Assembly: GCA_020845935.1 (NCBI GenBank)
Contig: JADLEV010000008.1
Location: forward strand, 1 to 40,093
Direction of reading: 5' to 3'
DNA: 40,093 bases
Origin: Gammaproteobacteria bacterium
GTDB taxonomy: Bacteria > Pseudomonadota > Gammaproteobacteria > Ga0077536
Shown here: positions 8,991 through 16,990 of the stretch, in pieces
Layout of the letters: each line of letters opens with the position of its first letter
How positions within the stretch are numbered: the first letter of the stretch is position 1
The notes under the pieces: model-generated
Seen by the model: the letters and a program-made list of their open reading frames with translations, nothing else
Told to the model about the DNA's origin: nothing
Databases searched by the model: none
Made by a program: the position numbers and the translations under genes

Positions 8991-9052
8991 GCAACGGATT
9001 AAGCGCGGTTCTCGTCAGCCTTTTCCCGCTGGTATTCCTGCATGGTGCCAAG

Positions 9053-9415
9053 TCAGCAGCGATAGCCGAACGCGAACGAGAAAGCGCCAAGACCGAGCAG
9101 CGGCCAGGATAATTCCGGACCACGCACCATGCCGACGAAGGCGAAGATCAGGCCGGCAACCAGGAACAAAAAGCCGATGAAGCCGCCTGCATCGCGGTGC
9201 TGCTCCGCCACCGATTTCTGCGGGGGCGGGGCACGACCACGGTCGACCGCCAGCAGACTCGCCAGCAATTGCGGGTCCACGTCGCGGCCCTTCTCCAACA
9301 CTTTCAGCTTCAGTTCGTGCTTCATCTGCTGGTTCCGGACGAGGGCCCAGGTCCAGACGATGGCGAAGACGATCAAGGCGATCGCCACGATGGCGAAGGG
9401 GAGTATGTTGTTCAT
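9053..9415 (-). CDS. Small membrane protein of unknown function (DUF6249-like)
   Basis: The 120-residue protein has an N-terminal membrane helix (ILPFAIVAIALIVFAIVWTWALV). A cytoplasmic stretch MKHELKLKVLEKGRDVDPQL follows, then two more hydrophobic segments (GGFIGFLFLVAGLIFAFVGMV and SWPLLGLGAFSFAFGYRC). The pattern of one helix, 'ALEKGxxxxPxLL', then a membrane pair recalls DUF6249-type proteins found beside ECF sigma factors; this is a recollection, not a search. The start at 9415 follows CAGGAG on the minus strand at good spacing; an upstream in-frame start adds an unlikely leader. It is probably the first gene of the sigma-factor transcript. Confidence 0.72.
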   Translation of the reverse strand: MNNILPFAIVAIALIVFAIVWTWALVRNQQMKHELKLKVLEKGRDVDPQLLASLLAVDRGRAPPPQKSVAEQHRDAGGFIGFLFLVAGLIFAFVGMVRGPELSWPLLGLGAFSFAFGYRC

Positions 9416-9640
9416 GCCAGGCTCCTGGACGATGGGGGGTTCCTCATCGATAAAGACCCCGCCGGATATCAGTTTGGATGCACGGCACGCCACCAGCCTG
9501 CATGGCAGTCGCCTCCGCCTCGGCGAGGCTGGTCACGGCAAGGAACGGTTTGATTGATGGTGTTTCGCGCGGCACCGGTGGGACCCGGACCACGGTTGCA
9601 TCGCGGTACGGCGGTGGGATGGCGTGAATGAGCGAGGGAA

Positions 9641-9675
9641 ACGGTGCCGGGCCGGCTGTCTGGACCCGGCACCGT
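9641..9675 (-). terminator. Rho-independent-like terminator after the SnoaL-like gene
   Basis: An 11-bp perfect stem (ACGGTGCCGGG / CCCGGCACCGT) with a 13-nt loop lies 5 bp past the stop codon. On the minus strand it is followed by TTTCCCTCGCTC. Stem strength and position support termination even though the T tract is short. The rest of 9416-9680 holds no gene that I can support. Confidence 0.65.
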
Positions 9676-9680
9676 CGTCG

Positions 9681-10202
9681 TCACCTTGCCGCGGGCAAGG
9701 TCGCCGGATCCCAGTGCTCGTCGGCTTTACCGTCGACGAAACGCCAGGTGTCGAACCAGGTCGTGGTGTAGGACTTGGTCGGGTCATCGGCGTATTTCTG
9801 CTCCCGCACCACCAGCACGGTCACATGGTCGCCTTCGGCCTGAACCGCGACCACCGGGCTGGTGAGCTTGGTGCAGGTGGGCGTCGGTCTGACCTTGGCC
9901 ACGTTGATGAAGTAGTTCTTCACTCCCGCCAGGCCCGAGGCTGCCAGCGGGTTGTGCTGGATGTAGCGCTCGGTCAGCCATTCGCCGGCGCGGTCCCACT
10001 GATTGCACTGGAGCAGCTCCCGCATGATGTGCAGCGCGGCCTGCTTGTTCCGGTGCAATTGCGGATCCTTGCTGGTGAACAGCGTCTCGGGATCCGGGTG
10101 CGCCACCACCGGATCGGACAACGCCCGCATCTGCGCGGTCGCCGGTACGGCCATCAACGCGGTCATGGCTGCCGCACCTGCCAGTCGAATGAATCGGGTC
10201 AT
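9681..10202 (-). CDS. Secreted SnoaL/NTF2-like protein
   Basis: The 173-residue protein has a clear signal peptide (MTRFIRLAGAAAMTALMAVPATAQ, cleavage after ATA). Its NTF2-like fold is shown by QAALHIMRELLQ, AGEWLTERYIQHNPLAASG, VVAVQAEGDHVTVLVVREQ and the closing strand TTTWFDTWRFVDGKADEHWDPA, which is the hallmark of SnoaL-like cyclase/epimerase relatives. These proteins bind small hydrophobic molecules in a cone-shaped pocket. With export, a periplasmic binding or isomerising role is inferred. GAGGAG lies just upstream of the ATG at 10202. The 247 bp between it and the next gene upstream (10203-10449) show no further gene. Confidence 0.85.
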   Translation of the reverse strand: MTRFIRLAGAAAMTALMAVPATAQMRALSDPVVAHPDPETLFTSKDPQLHRNKQAALHIMRELLQCNQWDRAGEWLTERYIQHNPLAASGLAGVKNYFINVAKVRPTPTCTKLTSPVVAVQAEGDHVTVLVVREQKYADDPTKSYTTTWFDTWRFVDGKADEHWDPATLPAAR

Positions 10203-10449
10203 ATGAGCCTCTCCTCGTGATCTATGGAAACACCAACCCCGGGCCGCGGCCGCGGAATCGCGAACGAATCATGACCGTTCGGACCAGGGCATGCAACGCG
10301 GAACGGAGCAGGGCCGCGACAGCCTGGAGGGGCGTCGCGGCCGAGGAACTGCACGAGCGCTTCGGCTGACGTGCCTGCCGGACGCTGATCGGCAGCGATC
10401 TGTCCGGGAAGCCCGGCACCAGTTCAGGACGGGCTTGTGCAGGGTTTGC

Positions 10450-10782
10450 TCAGGCCTCGCGTTCCAGCTGTTCGTCTTCCTCGGGTTTGACGCCGGCGCT
10501 GCGCCATTGCTCGCGCAGCCAGGACTTCGGAAAGCGCGTCTCCAGATCCGCTGCGACCTGCGTCGCGACTTCCGCGGCGGGTCCGTCGCGCTCGAAACTG
10601 TCGTACCGAAAGCCCGCGGTGTATTCCTTCGAGCCGGTTTGGCCGGTGCGCGTCGCGATCGCATCGACGGTCACCATGTAGATCTTCGGCAACGGCACGC
10701 TGGCACGGTCCTCGGGCGTCGCGCCGCGCACCATCACCGAAACCGGCACATCCCGCCAGTAGGTCACTTTCACTTTCGCCAT
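10450..10782 (-). CDS. Virulence-factor domain protein (PF13769-like)
   Basis: The 110-residue cytoplasmic protein opens with KVTYWRDVPVSVMVRG. It continues with YDSFERDGPAAEVATQVAADLETRFPKSWLREQWR and an acidic tail. This resembles the small 'virulence factor' family (PF13769) seen in alpha- and gammaproteobacteria, whose biochemical role is not settled; in several genomes it neighbours methyltetrahydrofolate or homocysteine genes, which is not the case here. The name comes from early genetic screens and does not imply pathogenicity. A longer reading frame in another phase on the same strand (10424-10825) was not chosen because it lacks family resemblance. Confidence 0.7.
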   Translation of the reverse strand: MAKVKVTYWRDVPVSVMVRGATPEDRASVPLPKIYMVTVDAIATRTGQTGSKEYTAGFRYDSFERDGPAAEVATQVAADLETRFPKSWLREQWRSAGVKPEEDEQLEREA

Positions 10783-10913
10783 GAGGTCTGGATCTCGTTA
10801 CGTTGCGGACGGGCGATCGTAACAAGGGCCGGCTGGGGTTTTACAGCCGCGGCCAGACCCTGCCACTGGCAGCGGCGGCGCCGATCGCGGCTCTTCGGCG
10901 CGCCACGAATTCG

Positions 10914-12494
10914 CTACCTTTTCGGCGCGACGCAGTCGAAGTTCACAGCGTCGTTGACGTCGCCGGTGCCCTGGTAGTTGGCGACGTTCGGCCAAGCACA
11001 GGCCGGCCGCGTGCGCGTGACGGCGCCCTGGGCCGCCATGCTGGTGGAGCCGCTGGCCGCTTGGCGATGGGCGAACACGATCCGCTCCGGCGCTTCGCCC
11101 TGTTCGACCCAACGCACCATCGCATCGAATGCCTTGAAGTCCTCGGTGTTGCGGACGAAACCGGGACAACCGCGCGCACCGGGAACCGCAAACAGCCGGG
11201 CAAAGTCGCGGGTCTTGTCCGCGCCGCCCATGACCTGCTCGATGTTCTGGTAGTACTGCACGACCTGCCGCGGTTGCAGTGCCATGCTCGCCCATGAGGC
11301 GATCAGGATGATCTTGCCGCCGGCCTGCTTGAATGGGCGCAGGTCGGGATTGTTGGCATCGACGTATTGGCCGGTGCGCTCGATGGCGAGTCGCGTGTCG
11401 CGATCGACGTCGAAGGTGCGGAAGTCCCAATCCGGATCCTGGAACACCATGCCCTTGAAGTAATTGAGGTTCACCGAGAACGGTTGCTTCTCGATCATGA
11501 AGTTCCAGGTGACCTCGCTGCCCGGCTCGAAGCCGGCATAGATCGACGCGCCGTCCCTGAACTTCGCGCCGGCATAGATCTTCTTCGCGGTATCGACCTG
11601 GCCCTGCGTGAGGCAGGTCGGTGCATCACCGGCCTTGCACTGCGTCGTCGCCGGATCGAACCGGCAGCTCAGTGGATCCTCGATGAGGCCGTCCTTGAGG
11701 CCGTCGTTGGCGTCGCACGCCGCCAGTGCCGCCTGGTGCAGCACCTCGACCTTGGCCGGGGGAAGGTATCCCGCACCATCGACGCCATCCTTGAGCGCGA
11801 CCCAACTGAGATAGAGCGAGCCGGATTGCAGATGCGAGATGTGCAGTGCCGGGTCGCCGACAACGATGCCGTTGAAATCATCCGGATAGCGTTGCGCCTC
11901 GTTCAGGCCCTGATTGCCGCCGTTGTGACAACTGTTCCAATACGAGTACCGGATCGGTCTGCCGTAATAACGATCGGCCAGCGTCTTGGTCACGACCACC
12001 ATTTCATGGACGGCGCGATAGCCCCAGTCGGCCCATTTCTCCGGATGGCCGATGGCCCATTGAAAGCCGTCATCGACATGACCGGTGTCGGTACCGGCGG
12101 CAACGTAACCCTGTTGCATGATTGCGGCGAGACCACCGCTGGACAGCGAGCCGATGAAACCCGGGTTGCCGGCGGCAAGGAAGTTGCCGTTCCAGTTCGT
12201 GGCGATCGGCAGCCAGACCTCGATGCCGATGTGCGAATCGGCGCTCGGCGCGGAAAACGCCTCGATACGGCAAAAAGGAACCGGGATCTGGCGCGCGGGC
12301 GACTGTCCCAGCAACCCCGACTGTGCCGGCAGTTCGTAGCCCGGCATGCCCGCCGTGACCTTGGTGATGGTCACGTTCGGGATCTTGATCGATTGCAGGC
12401 TTTCGCAGGCTTGCTGCGCCGGTGCATTGCGCACGGTGAGCATGAGCGTGGCAGTGATTACGGCGCAGAGAACCCGATCGACATGATGCCTCAT
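10914..12494 (-). CDS. Secreted tannase/feruloyl esterase-family protein lacking the catalytic triad
   Basis: The 526-residue exported protein (signal peptide to about A26) has the whole tannase/feruloyl esterase fold: IKIPNVTIT, VEVWLP-type strand, GNFLAAGNPGF, YVAAGTDTGH, EAQRYPDDFNGIVVGDPA and a lid region with paired cysteines. Working members carry GCSTGG, HGWAD and GMGHC. Here these read SCHNGG (His190 in place of the nucleophile Ser), ASWAS (Ser403 in place of Asp) and GARGC (Gly442 in place of His). The cysteines that make the CS-D-HC disulfide (189 and 443) are kept. I checked these codons on the sequence. The frame is intact, so this is a conserved-fold protein that cannot use the normal serine-hydrolase mechanism. 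Start at 12494 follows GAGGAG. Confidence 0.9.
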   Translation of the reverse strand: MRHHVDRVLCAVITATLMLTVRNAPAQQACESLQSIKIPNVTITKVTAGMPGYELPAQSGLLGQSPARQIPVPFCRIEAFSAPSADSHIGIEVWLPIATNWNGNFLAAGNPGFIGSLSSGGLAAIMQQGYVAAGTDTGHVDDGFQWAIGHPEKWADWGYRAVHEMVVVTKTLADRYYGRPIRYSYWNSCHNGGNQGLNEAQRYPDDFNGIVVGDPALHISHLQSGSLYLSWVALKDGVDGAGYLPPAKVEVLHQAALAACDANDGLKDGLIEDPLSCRFDPATTQCKAGDAPTCLTQGQVDTAKKIYAGAKFRDGASIYAGFEPGSEVTWNFMIEKQPFSVNLNYFKGMVFQDPDWDFRTFDVDRDTRLAIERTGQYVDANNPDLRPFKQAGGKIILIASWASMALQPRQVVQYYQNIEQVMGGADKTRDFARLFAVPGARGCPGFVRNTEDFKAFDAMVRWVEQGEAPERIVFAHRQAASGSTSMAAQGAVTRTRPACAWPNVANYQGTGDVNDAVNFDCVAPKR

Positions 12495-12633
12495 GACGCT
12501 ATCTCCTCGAGCTGTTGTCGATGGAATCGACTGCTTTCGGTGAGCAGCAGGCGCGTTGCCGCGGTGACCGCGCCGGCACGATACCCCCCGTGTGCTGCTC
12601 CGGAAGCCGCGAGCCGTGCCAACGCTGGCGGCG

Positions 12634-15600
12634 CTAACGCTTGTCGCGCAGTTGTTGTTCCAGTTCGTCCAGCAGGGCCTGGTCGTGTCGTTTGGCGCGT
12701 TCACGTGCCTCGCGGGCTCGATTGCGGATCCGTTCGAGGTACTCGCGGTGGTCGTCACTGACCGCGGCGGTTTGTCCGGCACCCTGCTCGTTCAGCCATT
12801 CGCTCAATTCCGCTTCGAGCTGCGACTGCAGGGCATCGTGGGCCTGCACGTTGCGCTGCATGCTGTCGAGTGCGTGTTCGTGTGCGGCCTGGGCAAGTTC
12901 ACGCGCTCGCTCGGCAGCGGCAACGCGTGCCCGTGCCCGCGCAACGTCCTGTTCAACGATGGCAATCGCCGAGGCGCGCCGATCGGTCGCGGCGCGTTGC
13001 TGCTGTGCCAGCAGCGTCGCCAATTGCTGCTCGGCGGTGCGTTGTGCGTCGAGCGCCGCGCTCTTGTCGCTCTGCGATGCCTGCAACGCGAGACGCAGCC
13101 GGGACGCTTCCTCCTCCAGCCGCTGCCGCTCGGCGGCGAGTTCCTTTTGTTCGGTCTGCCGCAGCTTTTCGTAGGCGGTGCGCTGCTCGGCGATGATTTG
13201 TTCCGCCTCGGCTGCGGCGGCGATGCGGGCCGCTTCAGCGGCATCCCGTTCACCCCGGGCGCGGTCAAGTTCCTCGGCATTGCGTGCGAACTCCGCTTCG
13301 AGCCGCTGCCGTTCCGAATGGATTTTTTCCTGGATTTCCTCGCGCAGCCGGCGCTCGAGTTCCAGTTGGCGCATGTGACGCCGTTCCGCCTCCTGTTGCG
13401 CCTCGGATTTCGTCAGTTCGACCTCGCGCTGGATGCGGCGCGCCTCGGCGAGCCGCTGGCGCGCCAGTTCGGATTGTTCGGCGGCACGCGTGCGTTCCTC
13501 GGTGAGGCGGGCTTCCGCGGCCTCCTTGAGTTGCTGCAGTTTCGCCAACTCCTCGGCCTGCCAGGCATAGGATTGTTCCAGCCGGCGCTGCTCCTCCTGC
13601 AAGCGCGCTTCGGCCTGTCGTTGCATTTCGCGAATCCGCTCTTCATGTGCCGCATGCCGCAGGTCGGCTTCGCGTTCCGCCTGCTGCTTTTCCTTCTCCA
13701 GTTCTTCCTTGAGGCGTCGCGTGTTTTCCCAGGTTTGCCGTGCCCGCTCGGCTTCCTCGGCGAGCCGGGCACGTTCGGCCTGGAGTTGTGCCGCGACCGC
13801 CTGTTCGGCGGCGGCGCGTTCTGCCTCGACCTTCGCCGCGAGCACTTGCGCGGCAGCAATGCGCTCGGCTTCGACCCGCGCTGCTTCCTCGGCCAACCGC
13901 GTGCGCTCGGCGTCGAGCGCCTGCTGCGCCGCCATGCGTTCGGCCGCGATCTGGGTGGCCAGGGCCTGTTCGGCTTCGGCGCGCTCCGTCGCGATGCGGG
14001 CCGCTTCCTCGGCCAGCCGGGCTCGCTCCGCCTCGATCGCTTGCTCTGCCGCGGCACGTTCGGTTGCCAGTCGGGTGGCCAACGCCTGCTCGGCCGCCGT
14101 GCGCTCGGCTTCGATGCGGGCCGCTTCCTCGGCCAACCGGGCTCGCTCTGCCTCGATCGCTTGCTCGGCCGCCATCCGTTCGGCTGCGAGCCGAGCGGCC
14201 AGCGCCTGCTCGGCCGCGACGCGTTCGGCTTCGACCCGGGCCGCTTCCTCGGCCAGCCGGACGCGCTCGGTCGCGAGCGCCTGCTCGGCGGCCAAGTGTT
14301 CGGCCTCGATCCGCGCAGCCAGCGCCTGCTCGGCGGCGATGCGTTCGGCCTCGACCCGGGCCGCTTCCTCGGCCAGCCGGGCTCGCTCCGTCTCGATCGT
14401 CTGAATCGTGGCGACACGTTCAGCTTCCAGACGTGCGGTCAGTGCCTGCTCCGCTGCAATTCGTACTGCCTCGGCCTTGGCGGCGAGTTCGCGTTCGGCA
14501 GCGGCACGTTCGGCGGCGATGCGTTCCACCTCGGCGGCGAGTCGCGCCCGCTCGATTTCCAGCGCCTGCTTTGCCGCGGCATGCTCGGCCTCGGCCTTGG
14601 CGGCGAGTTCGCGTTCGGCCGCGGCACGCTCGGCGGCCATACGTTCCGCCTCGGCGCCGAGGCGTGCCCGCTCGGTCTCCAGCGCCTGCTGTGCCGCGGC
14701 GTACTCCGCCTTGGCCTTGGCGGCGAGTTCGCGTTCGGCCGCGGCGCGTTCGGCTGCGAGGCGCTCTGCCTCGGCCGCGAGTCGTGCCCGTTCCGCTTCG
14801 AGCGCCCGCTCCGCGGCGGACAGATCGGCCTCGACTTTCTCCGCTAGCGCCCGCTCCGCGGCGGCGCTTTGTTCGGCCGCCTGTTGTGCATCGCGCGCCA
14901 GGCGCAGCCGCTCGGCTTCGATGGTGGCAGCGGCGTCATCGAGCGCGCGCTGGCGCGCCTCGGTTTCCGCCCGCAATTGGGTGGCCAGAGTTTCCCGTTC
15001 GGCGGCAAGACGCCTTTCCGCGGCGGCTTCCGCCTCTCGTCGCGCCGTCTCGGCTTCTTCCTTCAGACGCTGCGCCTGCTCGAGTTGCATGGCCGCCTTG
15101 GCCAGGTCGGCCTTCAGCATCTGTGCCCGAACGTCTGCATCGAGCGTCGATTCGTGCCGTTCATCGGCAGCGGCGGCGGCTACCGGCGGCCCGAGCGATT
15201 CAGCGGCGACCGCGACCGAAGCCACGGTGTTCGGCGGAAAGCGGACGACGGCAGCGTCGTCAGGTGCGTCGCCGGCCTTGGCTGTTGCCGGTGCCGGCCC
15301 GGCTGCCGCGGTTTCGGTGAGCAGGCCATAGGCCGCGAAACCGCCCAGCAGGTGATAGGCGACGAAGCCCCGTTCCGCCAGCAGAAATGCCGCGACGGCA
15401 CTGCGGGTTCCGGAATCGCAGCAGGTGACATACCTGCCCGCCATGCCAAGCTTAGCCACGCGTGCGCGCAGCAGATTCAATGGCAGGTTGATGGCGCCGG
15501 GCAGAGCCGCCTTGGCGAATTCATCCGGAAAGCGCACATCCAGCCAAATCGCGCCGCGCGATATCTGCTCCTGCGCTTGTTGGTAATCGACCTCATTGAG

Positions 15601-16377
15601 CATCGGGTTCTTGATCAGCTCGATGAAATCGTCCTTGGTCAGTCGCCGCAGTTCCCCGTTGGTCAACATCACCACCGAGGCGTTGCGCCGCGAATTCGCG
15701 ACCAGCGCCTCCTCCCCGAAGCTGTCGCCCGGCCCGAGTTCGGCCAGGCGAATCCGATTGCCCCGTACGCCGCCCCGCAACACTTCACAACGACCGGACT
15801 GCACCACGTAGTAATAGTCGCCCGGTCCGCCCTGGCGCACGATCTCCTCGCCGGCCTTGACTTCGAGATACTCCATGCGCGAGAAGATGCGCTGGATGTT
15901 GGCCGCGGGAATGCGCTGGAAGACCGCGCTCCGCAGCATGCGCGTCATCCAGTCGCTATCGTCGCCGCATTCGAACTCGACGACTTCCATGCCGGCGGGC
16001 TGATCGTCCAGACCGGCCATCGCAAGCAGGCGATCGACCAGGGCATGCTCGATGCGCAAGAGCAGTGCCCGTTGCGCGACCTGGGCCGACATCTTGCGCG
16101 GCTGCAGTTGTGCGAGCGGGTGGGTCGCGTCGAGGGTCCCTCCGGTAATCGTGCGCAGCAGCTGGTCGTTCGCCAGCAGATGGAGCTGCCCTTCGAGCAG
16201 ATAATAGGTGTAGATGTCGCGTTCGCCTTCGCGGAACACATAAGCGCCGGGATCGATCTCGAGGGTCGTCGCCTGTGCCAGGATCTGATCCTGGTGCGCC
16301 GGTGCCAGGCTGTTGATGGGCACCAGGGCACGCAACGCCGCACCAATTTGTTTTCGATTCACGGCCATGAAGTTCAT
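12634..16377 (-). CDS. cNMP-binding/rhodanese protein with an ~835-residue coiled coil
   Basis: The 1247-residue protein has several parts. The first is a degenerate cyclic-nucleotide-binding-like domain (about 20-115). The second is a fuller cNMP domain (about 150-258, with the phosphate-binding cassette GPGDSFGEEALVANSRRNASV). A rhodanese domain follows (about 262-355), with loop CDSGTR giving active-site Cys320 in a C-x4-R frame. A Pro/Ala linker leads to an uninterrupted charged coil from about 412 to the end, rich in AERARLAEEAARVEAE. Two families of 40-residue repeats sit at about 525-840. The two-cNMP-plus-rhodanese head is known in proteobacteria as a short protein; the coil makes this one a likely filament, scaffold or tether. 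No membrane segment or signal peptide is seen. Start ATG 16377 is backed by an AGGA upstream. Confidence 0.88.
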   Translation of the reverse strand: MNFMAVNRKQIGAALRALVPINSLAPAHQDQILAQATTLEIDPGAYVFREGERDIYTYYLLEGQLHLLANDQLLRTITGGTLDATHPLAQLQPRKMSAQVAQRALLLRIEHALVDRLLAMAGLDDQPAGMEVVEFECGDDSDWMTRMLRSAVFQRIPAANIQRIFSRMEYLEVKAGEEIVRQGGPGDYYYVVQSGRCEVLRGGVRGNRIRLAELGPGDSFGEEALVANSRRNASVVMLTNGELRRLTKDDFIELIKNPMLNEVDYQQAQEQISRGAIWLDVRFPDEFAKAALPGAINLPLNLLRARVAKLGMAGRYVTCCDSGTRSAVAAFLLAERGFVAYHLLGGFAAYGLLTETAAAGPAPATAKAGDAPDDAAVVRFPPNTVASVAVAAESLGPPVAAAAADERHESTLDADVRAQMLKADLAKAAMQLEQAQRLKEEAETARREAEAAAERRLAAERETLATQLRAETEARQRALDDAAATIEAERLRLARDAQQAAEQSAAAERALAEKVEADLSAAERALEAERARLAAEAERLAAERAAAERELAAKAKAEYAAAQQALETERARLGAEAERMAAERAAAERELAAKAEAEHAAAKQALEIERARLAAEVERIAAERAAAERELAAKAEAVRIAAEQALTARLEAERVATIQTIETERARLAEEAARVEAERIAAEQALAARIEAEHLAAEQALATERVRLAEEAARVEAERVAAEQALAARLAAERMAAEQAIEAERARLAEEAARIEAERTAAEQALATRLATERAAAEQAIEAERARLAEEAARIATERAEAEQALATQIAAERMAAQQALDAERTRLAEEAARVEAERIAAAQVLAAKVEAERAAAEQAVAAQLQAERARLAEEAERARQTWENTRRLKEELEKEKQQAEREADLRHAAHEERIREMQRQAEARLQEEQRRLEQSYAWQAEELAKLQQLKEAAEARLTEERTRAAEQSELARQRLAEARRIQREVELTKSEAQQEAERRHMRQLELERRLREEIQEKIHSERQRLEAEFARNAEELDRARGERDAAEAARIAAAAEAEQIIAEQRTAYEKLRQTEQKELAAERQRLEEEASRLRLALQASQSDKSAALDAQRTAEQQLATLLAQQQRAATDRRASAIAIVEQDVARARARVAAAERARELAQAAHEHALDSMQRNVQAHDALQSQLEAELSEWLNEQGAGQTAAVSDDHREYLERIRNRAREARERAKRHDQALLDELEQQLRDKR
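13860..14820 (-). repeat. 120-bp tandem repeats inside the coiled-coil gene
   Basis: Two adjoining blocks repeat with an exact 120-bp (40-codon) period. In the plus-strand text the anchor CTTCCTCGGCCA recurs at 13884, 14004, 14124, 14244 and 14364. The anchor GGCCTTGGCGGCGAGTTC recurs near 14473, 14593 and 14713. Unit identity is high but not complete, and the frame is kept. A period of 40 residues is not a multiple of 7, so the repeats arose by DNA duplication rather than from heptad geometry alone. Confidence 0.9.
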
Positions 16378-16753
16378 GTCAGGCTTTTCCTGCTCCAGCT
16401 ATGTGACGCATCGCCTTCACTTCTGACCGGGCAGCACTGCCACAGGAAATGCATCGCAATGGTAGGAAAGATTTCGTGTTCCTCGTACGAGCCTTGAGTC
16501 TCCTTGTGACGCGCTTCACGCTTCGTCGGAAGATAATGTGAGCGTATGCGCAATTACCGGAATTATTGCCGTCCGCTTGCCGACATGCCTCTTGACCTCG
16601 CCGCTGTGGCCGCCGCGCCATCGCCAGCGGTGACGGATGCGGGCTCAGGGCTGCACCGCCGCGGGCCGGCGACAGCCATCGCGAGGGCCAGGCAACGCTC
16701 GTTCGATTGCGGCGCCTGTTAAGATTATCCTCCGATTATTGCCGGCCCGTCAT
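16378..16753. other. Divergent intergenic region, nothing recognised
   Basis: These 376 bp separate the coiled-coil gene (minus) from the YdcH-like gene (plus) and must hold promoters for both. The middle stretch 16525-16570 is AT-richer than the surroundings (GATAATGTGAGCG, CAATTACCGGAATTATTG), but I could not place a convincing -35/-10 pair. No RNA gene or conserved small ORF was seen. Confidence 0.5.
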
Positions 16754-16960
16754 GTGGAAGAGTCCGAACAACGTTCTTTGCGCGCCCGCCTGCAGGAGCT
16801 GGAATTCGAACACCGCGATCTGGATGAGGTTGTGTGCCGTTTGGCGGAAGGTCCGGCGGTGGATCAGTTACTGCTGCGACGCCTCAAGAAACGCAAGTTG
16901 TTGCTGAAGGACCAGATCGCCAGACTGAAGAGCGAATTGATCCCCGATTTAGACGCCTGA
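16754..16960 (+). CDS. YdcH/DUF465-family small coiled protein
   Basis: The 68-residue protein is nearly all helix: RSLRARLQELEFEHRDLDEVV, then VDQLLLRRLKKRKLLLKDQIARLK and an acidic end. The pairing of EHRDLDxxI with LKKRKLxLKDxI is the signature of the DUF465 (YdcH) family, small cytoplasmic helical-hairpin proteins without a settled role. GTG at 16754 is taken as start because it gives the family's usual length; the frame is open further upstream with a poorly matching leader. It sits 30 bp before the MoxR gene. Confidence 0.7.
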   Translation: MEESEQRSLRARLQELEFEHRDLDEVVCRLAEGPAVDQLLLRRLKKRKLLLKDQIARLKSELIPDLDA

Positions 16961-16990
16961 CCGCGGCGGCACCCCGTTTCTTGGAGCGAA

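Noticed and set aside
13860-14820. Regular repeats that could be taken for a CRISPR array
   Set aside because: The repeats are 120 bp, contiguous, in frame and without unique spacers, and no cas genes are present.
12592-14847. A long plus-strand frame rich in Gly, Phe and Leu across the coil gene
   Set aside because: It mirrors the repeats of the true gene. The minus frame has defined domains and a good start; the plus frame has none.
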